Shown one piece after another: positions 31,007 through 39,696 of a stretch of DNA of 64,000 nucleotides (the first letter of the stretch is position 1; each line of letters opens with the position of its first letter). The stretch lies in assembly GCA_035523995.1 (NCBI GenBank), contig DATKPQ010000011.1:1-64000 (forward strand), in the 5' to 3' direction. The notes beneath the pieces were generated by a model. That model did not search any database. It was not told the DNA's origin and saw nothing but the letters and a program-made list of their open reading frames with translations. This DNA comes from JASHVB01 sp035523995 (GTDB lineage: Bacteria; Pseudomonadota; Alphaproteobacteria; Acetobacterales; Acetobacteraceae). The position numbers were made by a program, and so were the translations under genes.

Positions 31007-33361
31007 TCATTGCTGCAAGTCCCGCTGGATCTTCTGAATAATCTTCGCATTCGGATCTGCCGAACCCGATGATGGCAGATGGTTCAATTGTTGTGGCACC
31101 GCCGCGGCGTTGATCAGTTGCTCGCGCATGTCTTCGGTTAGCGCCCGTGCGTCGCGCTGGTCATGGATGACATGGGGTGTCAGCAGCATCAGCAATTCGG
31201 TACGCTGGCGCGTATTGTTCTGGTCGCCCGCCAGCGCGCCCAGGATGGGAACGTCCTTAAGCCATGGAATACCCTGGTTGCCGGTACTGGTGTTGTCGCT
31301 GATCAGCCCCGCCAGGCCGACCGTCTGGCCGTCCTGCACCACCACGCGCGAACTGATGCTGCGATCGAAGAACGTCGGCGAGTTGATCCCCGGCGTGGTG
31401 AGAGTCGTGGAGACATCGCTCACCTCCTGCGAAATGTCCAACGTCACCAGCCCGCCACTGTTCACGCGCGGCGTCACATCCAGCACCACACCGGTCTGTT
31501 GGTAGTTGATCGAGTTGACCACTGGGGCATTGGCGGATTCCGTGCTCTGGGAGGTCTGGCTCAGATACGGAACGACGTTGCCCACCTGGAGGCGCGCGGG
31601 CTGGTTGTCCAGCACCAGCAATTCCGGCGAGGACAGCACCCGCACCGTCGTTACCGCTTGCAGCGCGTTCAGCGCGAACGGAGCACCGCCGGAACCGGTT
31701 CCGCCGATGAAGAACCCGGGAAAATTCAGGTTGAGCTGCGCCTGCGCCGGTGTCTGCACGTTTTGCTGCGATGCGAAGTTCAGGACGCCGTTGAGGCCGC
31801 CTGACCGGAAGAAGAACTGGGTGCCGTATTGGAGATTGTCGTTGAGCTGCACCTCGGCGATCACCGCGTCGATACGGACCTGCAGCGGCAGGATATCGAT
31901 TTTGCGCAGCATCGCGTCGATCGTGTCGTTCTCCTGGCCGGTGCCGTAGATCAGCAGCGCATTGTTCTGCCGATCGGGAATGATGCGCAGCGTGTCTTCC
32001 GTGGCTTCGGCGGTCCCGCCGCCGCCGAGCGGCCCAGCCAACGGGGTCGCGGCGGTCGGCAGCGGGGCTCCCTGGGCCTGGGCCGCAGCCTGCGGTACCT
32101 GTGACAACGGTGAGGCGCCCGACGCGGCTCCGCCAACGCCGAACGGGCCGCCGCCGGTAATTCCGCTTTGGCCGAGCGTGCCCGACGCTCCGCTCTGGCC
32201 CAACACGCCGCCCGCCCCGCCGAAGGCCTGCATCCCGCTGCCTGCCCCCGTCTGGGCTCGCAACTGGCTTATCGGCTGCGCTGTCACGTTGTTCGGCGTA
32301 AAGGCCTGCTGCAGCACATACGCCACGTCCTCGGCCGCACTGTTCTGCAGGTAATAGACGTGCCAGCTTCGGATCGTGCGGCGGCGCTCGCCTTGCACCA
32401 GGCTGTAGACTCGCCGTACCTGGTCGATCTCCCTCGGATTGCTCGCGATCACCAGCACAGCATTGACTCGCGTCATCGGCACGACGCGGAGCTGCCCTGC
32501 CAGCGCGCCTCCGGTCTGGCCACGGAAAGCGTCCTGTAAGGCGGACGCGAAGTCCTTCACACCGCCGTCATCCACGGGCAACAGCGCGTAGGACTGACCC
32601 GCCAGCACGTTCACGTCGAACGAACGGATCAGGCCGACCAGGCTGTCCCGCGCGTCAGGCGACCCACTGACCAACAATGTGTTGCTGGCGGGAACAACGG
32701 CGATCTTGCCTCCCTCGCCGACGAAGGGCTGCAACACTTTCGCCAGGTCCTCCGCGGCAACGAAATGCAGCGGCACCGCCAGGATGCCAGCAGTTCCCGC
32801 TTCAGCGGCAATCGCGGCAGCCTGCGCTGTTGGCACGACGCGATACAGCGAGCCTGCCTGCACCAACGCCGCGCCGTTCTCCGCGAGCAGCGACTGCAAA
32901 ACCGACAGAAGCTGCGACCGTGCCAACGGCTGTTGCGTGCGCAGCGTGGCCGTCCCGTGCACGGCCGGGTCGATGGTGTAGTTAACCTTCAGGATGCTGC
33001 CGAGGATCTGCGCCACCACTTCCCGAATGTCGGTGTCCGCGAAGTCCAACGAGATATCGCCGCCGGCTGGGCCAGACCACGCTGGAGGCACGCCTTGAAC
33101 CGCCGGCGTGCCATAGGAAACGAGCGGCGGATGCAAGGCCTGGGGCGAACCGACATTGCCGTTGACACGGCGCGGCGCGGCCGAGAGTTGGGCTTCGGGA
33201 AACGGCTGAGGCAATGGCGTCACGATCAGCGGCCGTTGCGGAGTGCAACCGGCCAGAACACTCGCCACCAGCAGCGCCGCCGGCAAGGCGCGGCAGCGTG
33301 CGCGGCGAATCGCTGCCCCAGGGTTCGGCGGCGGACGCCAGGCGTTCATCATCGGCATCAT
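31007..33361 (-). CDS. gspD: Type II secretion outer-membrane secretin GspD
   Basis: A 784-residue secretin lipoprotein. The lipobox VLAGC puts the lipidated Cys at 39. Domains in order: N0 (SLDFADTDIREVVAQIL, about 105-180), N1 (AVPLHFVAAEDLAKVL), N2 (VDDGGVKDFASALQDAF), N3 (WHVYYLQNSAAEDVAYVLQQAF) and the secretin barrel from about residue 500 (VRIDAVIAEVQLND) to VILDVTPRV-like and LLMLLTPHVI segments. N3 carries an insertion of about 100 residues rich in Gly, Ala, Ser and Gln with repeated LGQSG units. ATG 33361 overlaps the upstream stop (ATGA). It forms the exit channel. Confidence 0.95.
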   Translation of the reverse strand: MMPMMNAWRPPPNPGAAIRRARCRALPAALLVASVLAGCTPQRPLIVTPLPQPFPEAQLSAAPRRVNGNVGSPQALHPPLVSYGTPAVQGVPPAWSGPAGGDISLDFADTDIREVVAQILGSILKVNYTIDPAVHGTATLRTQQPLARSQLLSVLQSLLAENGAALVQAGSLYRVVPTAQAAAIAAEAGTAGILAVPLHFVAAEDLAKVLQPFVGEGGKIAVVPASNTLLVSGSPDARDSLVGLIRSFDVNVLAGQSYALLPVDDGGVKDFASALQDAFRGQTGGALAGQLRVVPMTRVNAVLVIASNPREIDQVRRVYSLVQGERRRTIRSWHVYYLQNSAAEDVAYVLQQAFTPNNVTAQPISQLRAQTGAGSGMQAFGGAGGVLGQSGASGTLGQSGITGGGPFGVGGAASGASPLSQVPQAAAQAQGAPLPTAATPLAGPLGGGGTAEATEDTLRIIPDRQNNALLIYGTGQENDTIDAMLRKIDILPLQVRIDAVIAEVQLNDNLQYGTQFFFRSGGLNGVLNFASQQNVQTPAQAQLNLNFPGFFIGGTGSGGAPFALNALQAVTTVRVLSSPELLVLDNQPARLQVGNVVPYLSQTSQSTESANAPVVNSINYQQTGVVLDVTPRVNSGGLVTLDISQEVSDVSTTLTTPGINSPTFFDRSISSRVVVQDGQTVGLAGLISDNTSTGNQGIPWLKDVPILGALAGDQNNTRQRTELLMLLTPHVIHDQRDARALTEDMREQLINAAAVPQQLNHLPSSGSADPNAKIIQKIQRDLQQ

Positions 33362-33879
33362 CGTCGCGAAGATAATCCAATCTGTTGTCCCGCCGGGGCG
33401 GAACCGGTCGTCGACGCAGGCGATGACTCGAAACTTGGCTGCAGCGTCTTGGCGCCGTCCGGACCGCGGATTCTGACTGTACCGATGCTGATGGACTGAA
33501 CAGTCCAGGCGTCGACCTTGCCGCCCTCGGTCACCACCAGCGGCTTGCCTCCCCCTGTCGCGAAAATGGCAGTGCGGCCGAACGGCCCGACCAGCACGCC
33601 GGTCAACCGCGGCAATCCTGGCGGCGCATCCCTGCCGCCCGTAATCGCCGTCGGCAACGGGGCTGCGCGCCGGTCGGGACTGAACAAAGGCCGTGCCAGG
33701 ATCGTGCTTACCCATTCGGCGGTATGGTCCGGCGCCGCCGTTTGCAATGCCGTGATTTGGATCGGGCGAAGTAGAACCCGCGCTGGCTGCCGCGCGGAAA
33801 ACGCGCCGAACTCCCAGGCCACGGTCGCAGCAAGCAGGCAAGCCGCGACCGGCAGTGTGGCGATCGCCGGACGGATCAC
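33358..33879 (-). CDS. Type II secretion GspC/GspN-like inner-membrane protein
   Basis: A 173-residue protein with one N-terminal membrane helix (IATLPVAACLLAATVAW) and a periplasmic part with LARPLFSPDRRA followed by an HR-type beta domain (LTGVLVGPFGRTAIFATGG...VVTEGGKVDAWTV). This layout and its place directly before gspD fit a GspC-equivalent that links the inner-membrane platform to the secretin; it is sometimes annotated GspN. GTG 33879 overlaps the gspM stop (GTGA) and its own stop overlaps gspD (ATGA). The residues after about 150 look disordered. Confidence 0.75.
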   Translation of the reverse strand: MIRPAIATLPVAACLLAATVAWEFGAFSARQPARVLLRPIQITALQTAAPDHTAEWVSTILARPLFSPDRRAAPLPTAITGGRDAPPGLPRLTGVLVGPFGRTAIFATGGGKPLVVTEGGKVDAWTVQSISIGTVRIRGPDGAKTLQPSFESSPASTTGSAPAGQQIGLSSRR

Positions 33880-34451
33880 GGCGGCTCCCCTGCGGAGGCA
33901 GACCGGAACGCGAGCAAGGTGAAACTCGCGATGATCGGGACTGCCGCTGCGTGGTTCGGCTCCGGTTGCGCGTGCAGCACCAGATCGTCGATCAGCATGC
34001 GCGGTCGCCCTCGGCTGGCGGCTCGGAGGAATTCGATCAGCACGGGCCAAGGCGCCGTCGCCGCGACGCGTAGCCCGATCCGCCGGTACGCACCCTGTGC
34101 TTCGGCGGGCAACGTCTCCATGCTGGCCAGGCTGATGCCCGCGGCAACCGCCATGGCCTGCACGTTGCTCTGCATCGCCGCCGCGGCCATCGCATCAGTA
34201 CCGCCGGGCAACACTGTCATGGTGGCGGGGCGAACGCCAGTGACGCGATCACGCTCCAACTCCGGCAGGGTCGCAGCAGCCTCTTGCATGTGCTGCAACA
34301 GCACACGGCGCTGCGCCAGTTCCTCGCTCCCCTCGTGGTACAAGGCGATCAGCGGCGCGGCCACCGCGAACCATGCGGCGCACACCACGCTCAGCGTCAG
34401 CGCCGCTGCGAGGAGCCGGCCACGAAGGCCTTCAGGCAGTGTCATGTCCAT
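33876..34451 (-). CDS. gspM: Type II secretion assembly-platform protein GspM (GspMb type)
   Basis: A 191-residue bitopic inner-membrane protein: one N-terminal helix (LLAAALTLSVVCAAWFAVAAP), a coiled-coil-like stretch with many Glu and Gln (EGSEELAQRRVLLQHMQEAAATLPELERD) and a ferredoxin-like periplasmic domain. It matches the GspMb type common in Alphaproteobacteria. It pairs with GspL and couples the ATPase to the pseudopilus platform. It sits 4 bp after gspL and overlaps the next gene. Confidence 0.85.
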   Translation of the reverse strand: MDMTLPEGLRGRLLAAALTLSVVCAAWFAVAAPLIALYHEGSEELAQRRVLLQHMQEAAATLPELERDRVTGVRPATMTVLPGGTDAMAAAAMQSNVQAMAVAAGISLASMETLPAEAQGAYRRIGLRVAATAPWPVLIEFLRAASRGRPRMLIDDLVLHAQPEPNHAAAVPIIASFTLLAFRSASAGEPP

Positions 34452-34455
34452 CGCG

Positions 34456-35475
34456 CTAGGGGGCCAGTTCGGCGTGGATCACGAATTCCTCTGCGTGGCC
34501 ATCCTGGGTGCGGGTGACCGGAGCAGCGAAGGCGGGATTGCGGAACGCCGGGTCGGCTGACAACGCAAGGATCAACCGCGCCGCCGCAGGCGATTGGCCG
34601 CTCAGGCCAAGCTTGCCGCCGTGCAGGGTAAGCTCGGTCAGGTAAGAGTCGTCCGGCACGATGTCGGTGACCGCCGCCAGCACCTGCAACGCGTCTCCCA
34701 CATGCGATTGCTCTGCCGTCAGCGCATCGGCATTGACCACCTTGGCAGCGATGCGCTGGCGCAATGCCTCCACCCGGTCGACTTTCGGGGCAAGCGCGGC
34801 AATCGCACGTTCGGTTGCGGCGCGGGACAGTGCCTGTGTGATGAAGGGGGTGACGACAGCGGCGATCGCGAGCGCGGCGACCACGCCGGTCATGGCCCGG
34901 ATGCTCTTGCGCCCTCCGCGTTCCCGGCGCGATGCGGCAAGGGCAATGCGGCGGAGCGTTCCATCGGCGGCGCTCGCTTCGACCCAGGTTGGCGCCACGC
35001 CGGCGCGCCGCAACAAGTCCAGGCAAGGCTGCAGCGCACGACGCGGCACCAGCGACAGCCGCACACGCAGTTGGCGTTGCGCCACGTCACGTTTCACCAC
35101 CGCGGCGTGCCAGACGACGTCTGACGCCCCGAACGGCGTCAGCCGGTCCATTTCATAGCCAATGACCCGGTTGAGGTCGCGCTCTGCCGCGAGCGGCAGG
35201 TCTACCGGGCGTTCCAACAGCGTCCCTGGTTCCGCGCGAATTATGATATGGCGCGGCCGGCGGCGAGTTTCCGCAATGGCGGACACGAGGCCGCCGCTAT
35301 CGGGATGGTACTCGCCAAGCGGCGTCTCGCGTGCGCCATGTCGTGACGACACCGTCACGTGCCGGCTGCCGATTGTGACGACCAAGGCGGCCATGCGATC
35401 GCCGTTTGGTAGCAGGCGTTGCGGCACGAATGTCCGCATCTGCCTCGCCCACCACAACACGATCTCACGCAGCAT
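34456..35475 (-). CDS. gspL: Type II secretion GspL / PilN-like protein
   Basis: A 339-residue protein with a cytoplasmic actin-like part (about 1-200, weakly conserved), a single helix around 193-213 (MTGVVAALAIAAVVTPFIT) and a PilN-like periplasmic domain (ALQVLAAVTDIVPDDSYLTELTLHGGKL...). GspL recruits the GspE ATPase to the membrane. Context between gspF and gspM supports the call. The gap to gspF is about 120 bp. Confidence 0.85.
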   Translation of the reverse strand: MLREIVLWWARQMRTFVPQRLLPNGDRMAALVVTIGSRHVTVSSRHGARETPLGEYHPDSGGLVSAIAETRRRPRHIIIRAEPGTLLERPVDLPLAAERDLNRVIGYEMDRLTPFGASDVVWHAAVVKRDVAQRQLRVRLSLVPRRALQPCLDLLRRAGVAPTWVEASAADGTLRRIALAASRRERGGRKSIRAMTGVVAALAIAAVVTPFITQALSRAATERAIAALAPKVDRVEALRQRIAAKVVNADALTAEQSHVGDALQVLAAVTDIVPDDSYLTELTLHGGKLGLSGQSPAAARLILALSADPAFRNPAFAAPVTRTQDGHAEEFVIHAELAP

Positions 35476-35594
35476 GTCCCGGTCTCAACTCACCTGTAAT
35501 GGCTGGCGCTTGGCATGCTCGCGCGGCAGCCGTCAGCCGCCGCCGCGACTTGAACGTCATAAAGCTTCATCGTCTAACTTGCAAAACTGCCGCG

Positions 35595-36830
35595 TTACCC
35601 GCCGCCTGCCGCCGCAATGTCGTTGAGGCTCAGCATCGCGCTCAGCAACGAGGTGACGATGCCGGCAACCGCAGCGCCCATCAGGATGGTGATGGCAGGC
35701 ACCATGAGCGAAACCAGGCGCTGAATCACAACGCGGGAGCGCTCCTCGTGGATCTCGGCTGCATGCAACGCCATCTGGCCCAACCGCGCGGTCTCTTCTC
35801 CGAGCCGCAGCAGATGGATGGTGCGCACGGGCAGCACCGAAGCCTCGGCCAGCGGCTGCGACAGGCTGCCGCCGCCACGCGCGCTGCGGCTGGCATTGTC
35901 GAGCGCCGCAACTGCGGCGAGATTGCCCAGCGTGCCGCTGGTGATCTCCAGTGCACCAATCAGCGGCACACCGTTCACCAGCAACGTGCCAAGCGCGCGG
36001 GTCAAACGAGCCGCCAGCAGCTCTCGTTGCAACGGCCCCACGACGGGAATGCGCAGCAGCAGACGGTCAACGACAAGGCGGGGTCCCGGGCGGCGCAGTG
36101 CCGCCGCGACGACCAGACCCAGCATCAAAAATGCCAGCAACAGCAGGACACCCCAGTTCGCGACGAAGGCGCCCATGTCGACAAGGAATTGAGTGGAGTC
36201 CGGCAATTTCGCGCCGTTTTGCTCAAACAATGGAACAAATTCGGGCAGCACCTGCGTCAACAGCAGCGCGATCGCGCCGACCGAGGCAACCCCGAGCAAG
36301 CACGGATAGATCAGCGCAGACGTAACCGTCGCTACAGTCCGCCGCTGTTGCTCCAGCAACTCGGCAACGCGGGCAAGAGCTTCGGCCAAACGGCCGCTCG
36401 CTTCACCGGCGCGCACCATGCCGACGTAAAGTCGGGAGAAGCTACTTTGCTCGCGCGAGAGTGCGGCAGAAAGCGGCGAACCGTCCCGCACCGCGTTATG
36501 CAGCCGCGAAACGACGCGCTGAACGCGCGGGCTGGGTATGCTGTCCAACAGGTATCGTAGAGCGTGATCAAGATCCTGGCCGGCGGCGAGCATAGTCGCG
36601 AGTTCACGCGTCAAATCGGCGACCTGCTGCGCCGACAGCCCGCGGCGCGGCAGCAACTCCGCATGCAGCAGCGGCCCAAGCAAGCCTCTCTGCGTCAGCG
36701 GGTCGGCTCGTAGCGGCAGACTGCCTTGGCGCTGCAGCAATGCCACGACCTCAGCTTCGCTCCCGGCCTCCAGCACACCGCGGTGCAGTTCACCTCCTGC
36801 GCCTACCGCGGTGTAGCGGAATTGCGGCAT
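35595..36830 (-). CDS. gspF: Type II secretion platform protein GspF
   Basis: A 411-residue polytopic inner-membrane protein. Two homologous T2SSF domains (about 70-195 and 270-400) are each followed by hydrophobic helices. The N-terminus MPQFRYTAVGAGGEL and the segment FSRLYVGMVRAGEASGRLAEAL are characteristic of the family. GspF anchors GspE and the growing pseudopilus. It is the first gene of a leftward gspF-L-M-C/N-D run. The region upstream of its start holds a nine-copy minisatellite. Confidence 0.93.
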   Translation of the reverse strand: MPQFRYTAVGAGGELHRGVLEAGSEAEVVALLQRQGSLPLRADPLTQRGLLGPLLHAELLPRRGLSAQQVADLTRELATMLAAGQDLDHALRYLLDSIPSPRVQRVVSRLHNAVRDGSPLSAALSREQSSFSRLYVGMVRAGEASGRLAEALARVAELLEQQRRTVATVTSALIYPCLLGVASVGAIALLLTQVLPEFVPLFEQNGAKLPDSTQFLVDMGAFVANWGVLLLLAFLMLGLVVAAALRRPGPRLVVDRLLLRIPVVGPLQRELLAARLTRALGTLLVNGVPLIGALEITSGTLGNLAAVAALDNASRSARGGGSLSQPLAEASVLPVRTIHLLRLGEETARLGQMALHAAEIHEERSRVVIQRLVSLMVPAITILMGAAVAGIVTSLLSAMLSLNDIAAAGGG

Positions 36831-37239
36831 CGTCAGGCACTGCGGCGCCGGCAGCGCCGCTCGAAAGAGTGGAGCGGATACATAGACCAGATTGTACTTG
36901 TTGCGTCCCGCTGCGCAAGTGACAGACTGGCGACGTGACAGACTGGCGACGTGACAGACTGGCGGCGTGACAGACTGGCGACGTGACAGACTGGCGGCGT
37001 GACAGACTGGCGACGTGACAGACTGGCGGCGTGACAGACTGGCGGCGTGACAGACTGGCGACGGCGTGGCGCACCATGACGCCTGTTCCTGGGACCGCGC
37101 ATCATTGGAGTTGCACTCGCGCGATAGATTGCTTCACAAGAATCCGGATGGCAGTGGACTTGAAGCGGATGAAAGCGACACGCCGCCGCTCCAGTGATAA
37201 AGTGACGTGGTCGCCGATGCCGCCCAGCGGAGACAGTCG
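36831..37239. promoter_or_regulatory. Divergent gspF/gspO control region
   Basis: About 410 bp between divergent secretion genes. It contains the 144-bp minisatellite (36919-37062), whose edge lies 88 bp from the gspF start and 177 bp from the gspO start. No gene is seen here. Promoters for both operons should lie in or beside the repeat. Confidence 0.5.
36919..37062. repeat. Nine-copy 16-bp minisatellite
   Basis: Nine head-to-tail copies of GTGACAGACTGGCGRC. The only difference between copies is A or G at position 15, in the order A A G A G A G G A. Unit boundaries fall exactly every 16 bp without a gap. There are no spacers, so it is not a CRISPR. Such uniform arrays expand and contract by slippage or recombination. 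Confidence 0.95.
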
Positions 37240-37995
37240 ATGCCGCCATCCGGTGTGCTGATCTGGACGCCTCTGCTGGCGGCCCCGTTCGTCGGCAGCT
37301 CGCTTGCCGTTGTGATCAAACAACAGTGTGCGCACGGTTCGTTCGCAACCTTCGTCTGTCCAACATGCGGCACATCAGTCCGGTTGCTCGACTTCCTGCC
37401 ATTCTCTGGCCTTTCCGCGGCGCGCCCGCGTTGCACTCATTGCCCCGGTGCGAGCGGCTGGTTCCAGCCTGCGGTCGCATTGGCCACATCCACGGTCGCG
37501 GTGATCGGCATCCTCGCCGCCCGAACGCCGCCGTCGGCATGGATCAACTGCGCCTTGGGATGGGCCCTGCTGACGCTGGCGTGGATCGATGCTTCCTGCT
37601 TCGTATTGCCAGATCTGCTGACGCTGCCTTTGGTGCTGGCCGGATTGGGTGTGACGCTCGCAACCGTGCCTGATGCCGCGTTCTGGCACGCGCTCGGCGC
37701 GGCGGCCGGCTATCTCGCATTGCGGAGTATCGCTCTGGCGTATCGCGCGTTGCGGAGGCGCGAAGGACTGGGTGGAGGCGATGCCAAATTGCTCTCGGCC
37801 GCCGGCGCCTGGCTGGGCATCGCGGCCTTGCCGTCGCTCGTCATGACCGCCGCAACAACAGCACTCGCCTGCGCCTGCCTTGCCGCCATCGCCGGCCGCT
37901 CGATTCGGGCAACAACGGCGGTGCCGTTCGGTCCGTTTCTCGCCGCTGCTTTCTGGTTGCTTTGGCTATATGGACGGGCATGGCACCTGACATGA
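37240..37995 (+). CDS. gspO: Prepilin peptidase GspO
   Basis: A 251-residue inner-membrane aspartyl protease that cuts and N-methylates the pseudopilins. The N-terminal cytoplasmic domain keeps the zinc-type Cys pairs (CPTCG and CTHC). The catalytic aspartates are in AWIDASCFVLPDLLTLP and GLGGGDAKLL (GxGxxDxK). About seven helices are seen. ATG 37240 has GGAGA 6 nt upstream; a GTG at 37207 is possible. It overlaps gspH by ATGA. Confidence 0.92.
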   Translation: MPPSGVLIWTPLLAAPFVGSSLAVVIKQQCAHGSFATFVCPTCGTSVRLLDFLPFSGLSAARPRCTHCPGASGWFQPAVALATSTVAVIGILAARTPPSAWINCALGWALLTLAWIDASCFVLPDLLTLPLVLAGLGVTLATVPDAAFWHALGAAAGYLALRSIALAYRALRRREGLGGGDAKLLSAAGAWLGIAALPSLVMTAATTALACACLAAIAGRSIRATTAVPFGPFLAAAFWLLWLYGRAWHLT

Positions 37996-38402
37996 GCGAT
38001 CGCCGTCAGAACGGCTTCAGTCTGCTCGAAATGATCGTGGTCCTGGCGATCCTGGGACTGGCGCTGGGACTTGTCCTCACGCGCGGCCCGATGCACAGCC
38101 CGCGGCTGGACGTGCAGGTAGCAGCACGCGATCTGGCCGGCGCGTTGCGTGTGGCTCGTGGACGCGCCATTGCCGAGAACCGCCCTGTCGCCGTGGCGTT
38201 TGCAGGCAATCTCTATCGAATCGACGGTTCAGCGGTACAGCAGGTCCCCAGGGACGTGACGTTGACGGGCAGTGCGGCAATCCGCTTTACGCCCGATGGC
38301 AGTTCATCCGGCGGAATCGTTATGGTGGCCGCTGCCGCATTGCGAACGGCGGTCCTGGTGGATTGGCTCACCGGCCGCGTACATATGCGGCAGGAGCCGT
38401 GA
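37992..38402 (+). CDS. gspH: Type II secretion minor pseudopilin GspH
   Basis: A 136-residue pseudopilin with leader MSDRRQNG and NGFSLLEMIVVLAILGLALGLVL hydrophobic start. The C-terminal beta region (AVAFAGNLYRIDG...IRFTPDGSSSGG) matches GspH. Its ATG overlaps the gspO stop, so it is co-translated with its processing enzyme. The stop codon lies inside a perfect 20-bp tandem duplication. Confidence 0.85.
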   Translation: MSDRRQNGFSLLEMIVVLAILGLALGLVLTRGPMHSPRLDVQVAARDLAGALRVARGRAIAENRPVAVAFAGNLYRIDGSAVQQVPRDVTLTGSAAIRFTPDGSSSGGIVMVAAAALRTAVLVDWLTGRVHMRQEP

Positions 38403-38431
38403 TCGCAGCGGAGGAGCCGTGATCGCAGCGG
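38392..38431. repeat. 20-bp tandem duplication over the gspH stop
   Basis: Two adjacent perfect copies of AGGAGCCGTGATCGCAGCGG (38392-38411 and 38412-38431). The first copy contains the gspH stop codon. Confidence 0.85.
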
Positions 38432-38566
38432 GTTGGCCCAACGCGGCGACGGATCGGCGCCGCGTTCCTGTCACGGTGCACGAAGCCGTTCCCGGCGAAG
38501 GCCGGCGGCGCGTCATCCAAGGCTCCGAAATCGGCAAACGACGCCTGCCGTAGATGGCAGGGCGCT

Positions 38567-39523
38567 CTATTTACACGCAGCCCTTTGGCCCACCGTCACG
38601 GCAGCCTGCCTCAGCTCCGGCGTGGCATGGGGGAACTCCGTGTGCAATTTGGTCAGCGTGTCGCACGCAGCGCGCTTCTCGTTGATCGACGCCAGCGAGT
38701 ACGCCAACCCGATCAGTGCCTCCGGCGCGTGTGTACCCCTGCGATTGCGGTTGTAGGTGTCGTCGTAAGCAATTGCCGCCTGCGGGAACTTGCGTTGGCC
38801 TGCCAACGCCTCGGCCAGCAGGTATTGTGCGTCATAGGCCCGTGCGGATGTCCTGAACTTGGCAAGCACTTCACGGGCCGCCGCCTCGGCCGCCGGGTAA
38901 TCGCGGCGGTCCAGGGCGAGTTCGCCATCACGTAGCGCCAACTCTGGCGTGTGCGGCACGGGCTGTGCGGCAGTCGGCTGGTTGGCCTGCGCCCGGGTCG
39001 CACCCAACGGGGCAGGGGGGGGACTCAGCCTCTGGTCAGGCAGCGTCATTGGGGGCTGTGCGGGGGCGCCCGGCACGGGACCCGTTGCCGCCTCGGGTCC
39101 TGCCGCAGGCGGCGCCTCGCCCTGTGCGCCGGCTCCACTCTGGCCGCCGTTTTGGACCTGGAACGCCAGGTCGCCGATGCGTTTGTTCAGGTCGGCGTTC
39201 TGCTGATTCACCTGGTTCTGCAGGTCATCGATCCGGCCGCGCAGGTCGCGCACCTGGCCCTCCAGCGACTGCACCTGAGTCAGCAACTCGGGCACCAGGT
39301 CGTTTCCACCACCCCCGGATGCAGGCTGCTGCGGATAGCCCGACTGGCCGAGATACGAACCGCCATTGCCCTGATTCACCTGTTGCTGCAACGCCTGCAC
39401 CTGCTGTTGCAACTGGTAGATCTGGTTGCGCAGCTCGATCTCGTCGCGGTTCTGGGCCGCCGCCGGCCAGCTTGTCAGCAACAGGCCGGCCAGGGCCAGG
39501 GTCCAGATCGGCAGCCACCGCAT
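38567..39523 (-). CDS. cpoB: Tol-Pal system protein CpoB (YbgF)
   Basis: A 318-residue periplasmic protein. After a signal peptide (ALAGLLLTSWPAAAQ) comes an N-terminal coiled coil (QIYQLQQQVQALQQQVNQ and a second heptad block LEGQVRDLRGRIDDLQNQVNQ), then a Pro/Ala-rich linker, then TPR-like repeats to the C-terminus (LAEALAGQRKFPQAAIAYDD). It coordinates outer-membrane constriction with septal wall synthesis. ATG 39523 is used because it starts the signal peptide and has AGGTG upstream. It lies downstream of pal, separated by a strong hairpin. Confidence 0.9.
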   Translation of the reverse strand: MRWLPIWTLALAGLLLTSWPAAAQNRDEIELRNQIYQLQQQVQALQQQVNQGNGGSYLGQSGYPQQPASGGGGNDLVPELLTQVQSLEGQVRDLRGRIDDLQNQVNQQNADLNKRIGDLAFQVQNGGQSGAGAQGEAPPAAGPEAATGPVPGAPAQPPMTLPDQRLSPPPAPLGATRAQANQPTAAQPVPHTPELALRDGELALDRRDYPAAEAAAREVLAKFRTSARAYDAQYLLAEALAGQRKFPQAAIAYDDTYNRNRRGTHAPEALIGLAYSLASINEKRAACDTLTKLHTEFPHATPELRQAAVTVGQRAACK

Positions 39524-39572
39524 GCGCACCTCCCTCGACAAGGCCCGCAAGCACGAGCCCATACAAACGCCA

Positions 39573-39598
39573 AACCGGCGGCCCTGGGGCCGCCGGTT
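39573..39598 (-). terminator. Hairpin between pal and cpoB
   Basis: AACCGGCGGCCC and GGGCCGCCGGTT form a perfect 12-bp inverted repeat with 2 nt between the arms. On the minus strand it is followed by a T-containing stretch (TTTGGCGTTTG). It may end or attenuate the pal transcript before cpoB. Confidence 0.65.
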
Positions 39599-39696
39599 CC
39601 AGCATGACAGGAACTCCGGCTTCTCTGTAGCCCGGGTGCGGCCAGAAAATGGTTACGCCCCAGACCGCGAGCGCCGGTCTGCGCCCGGTGCGCCGC

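Noticed and set aside
36919..37062. Possible CRISPR array
   Set aside because: The 16-bp units are directly adjacent with no spacers and no cas genes nearby; it is a minisatellite.
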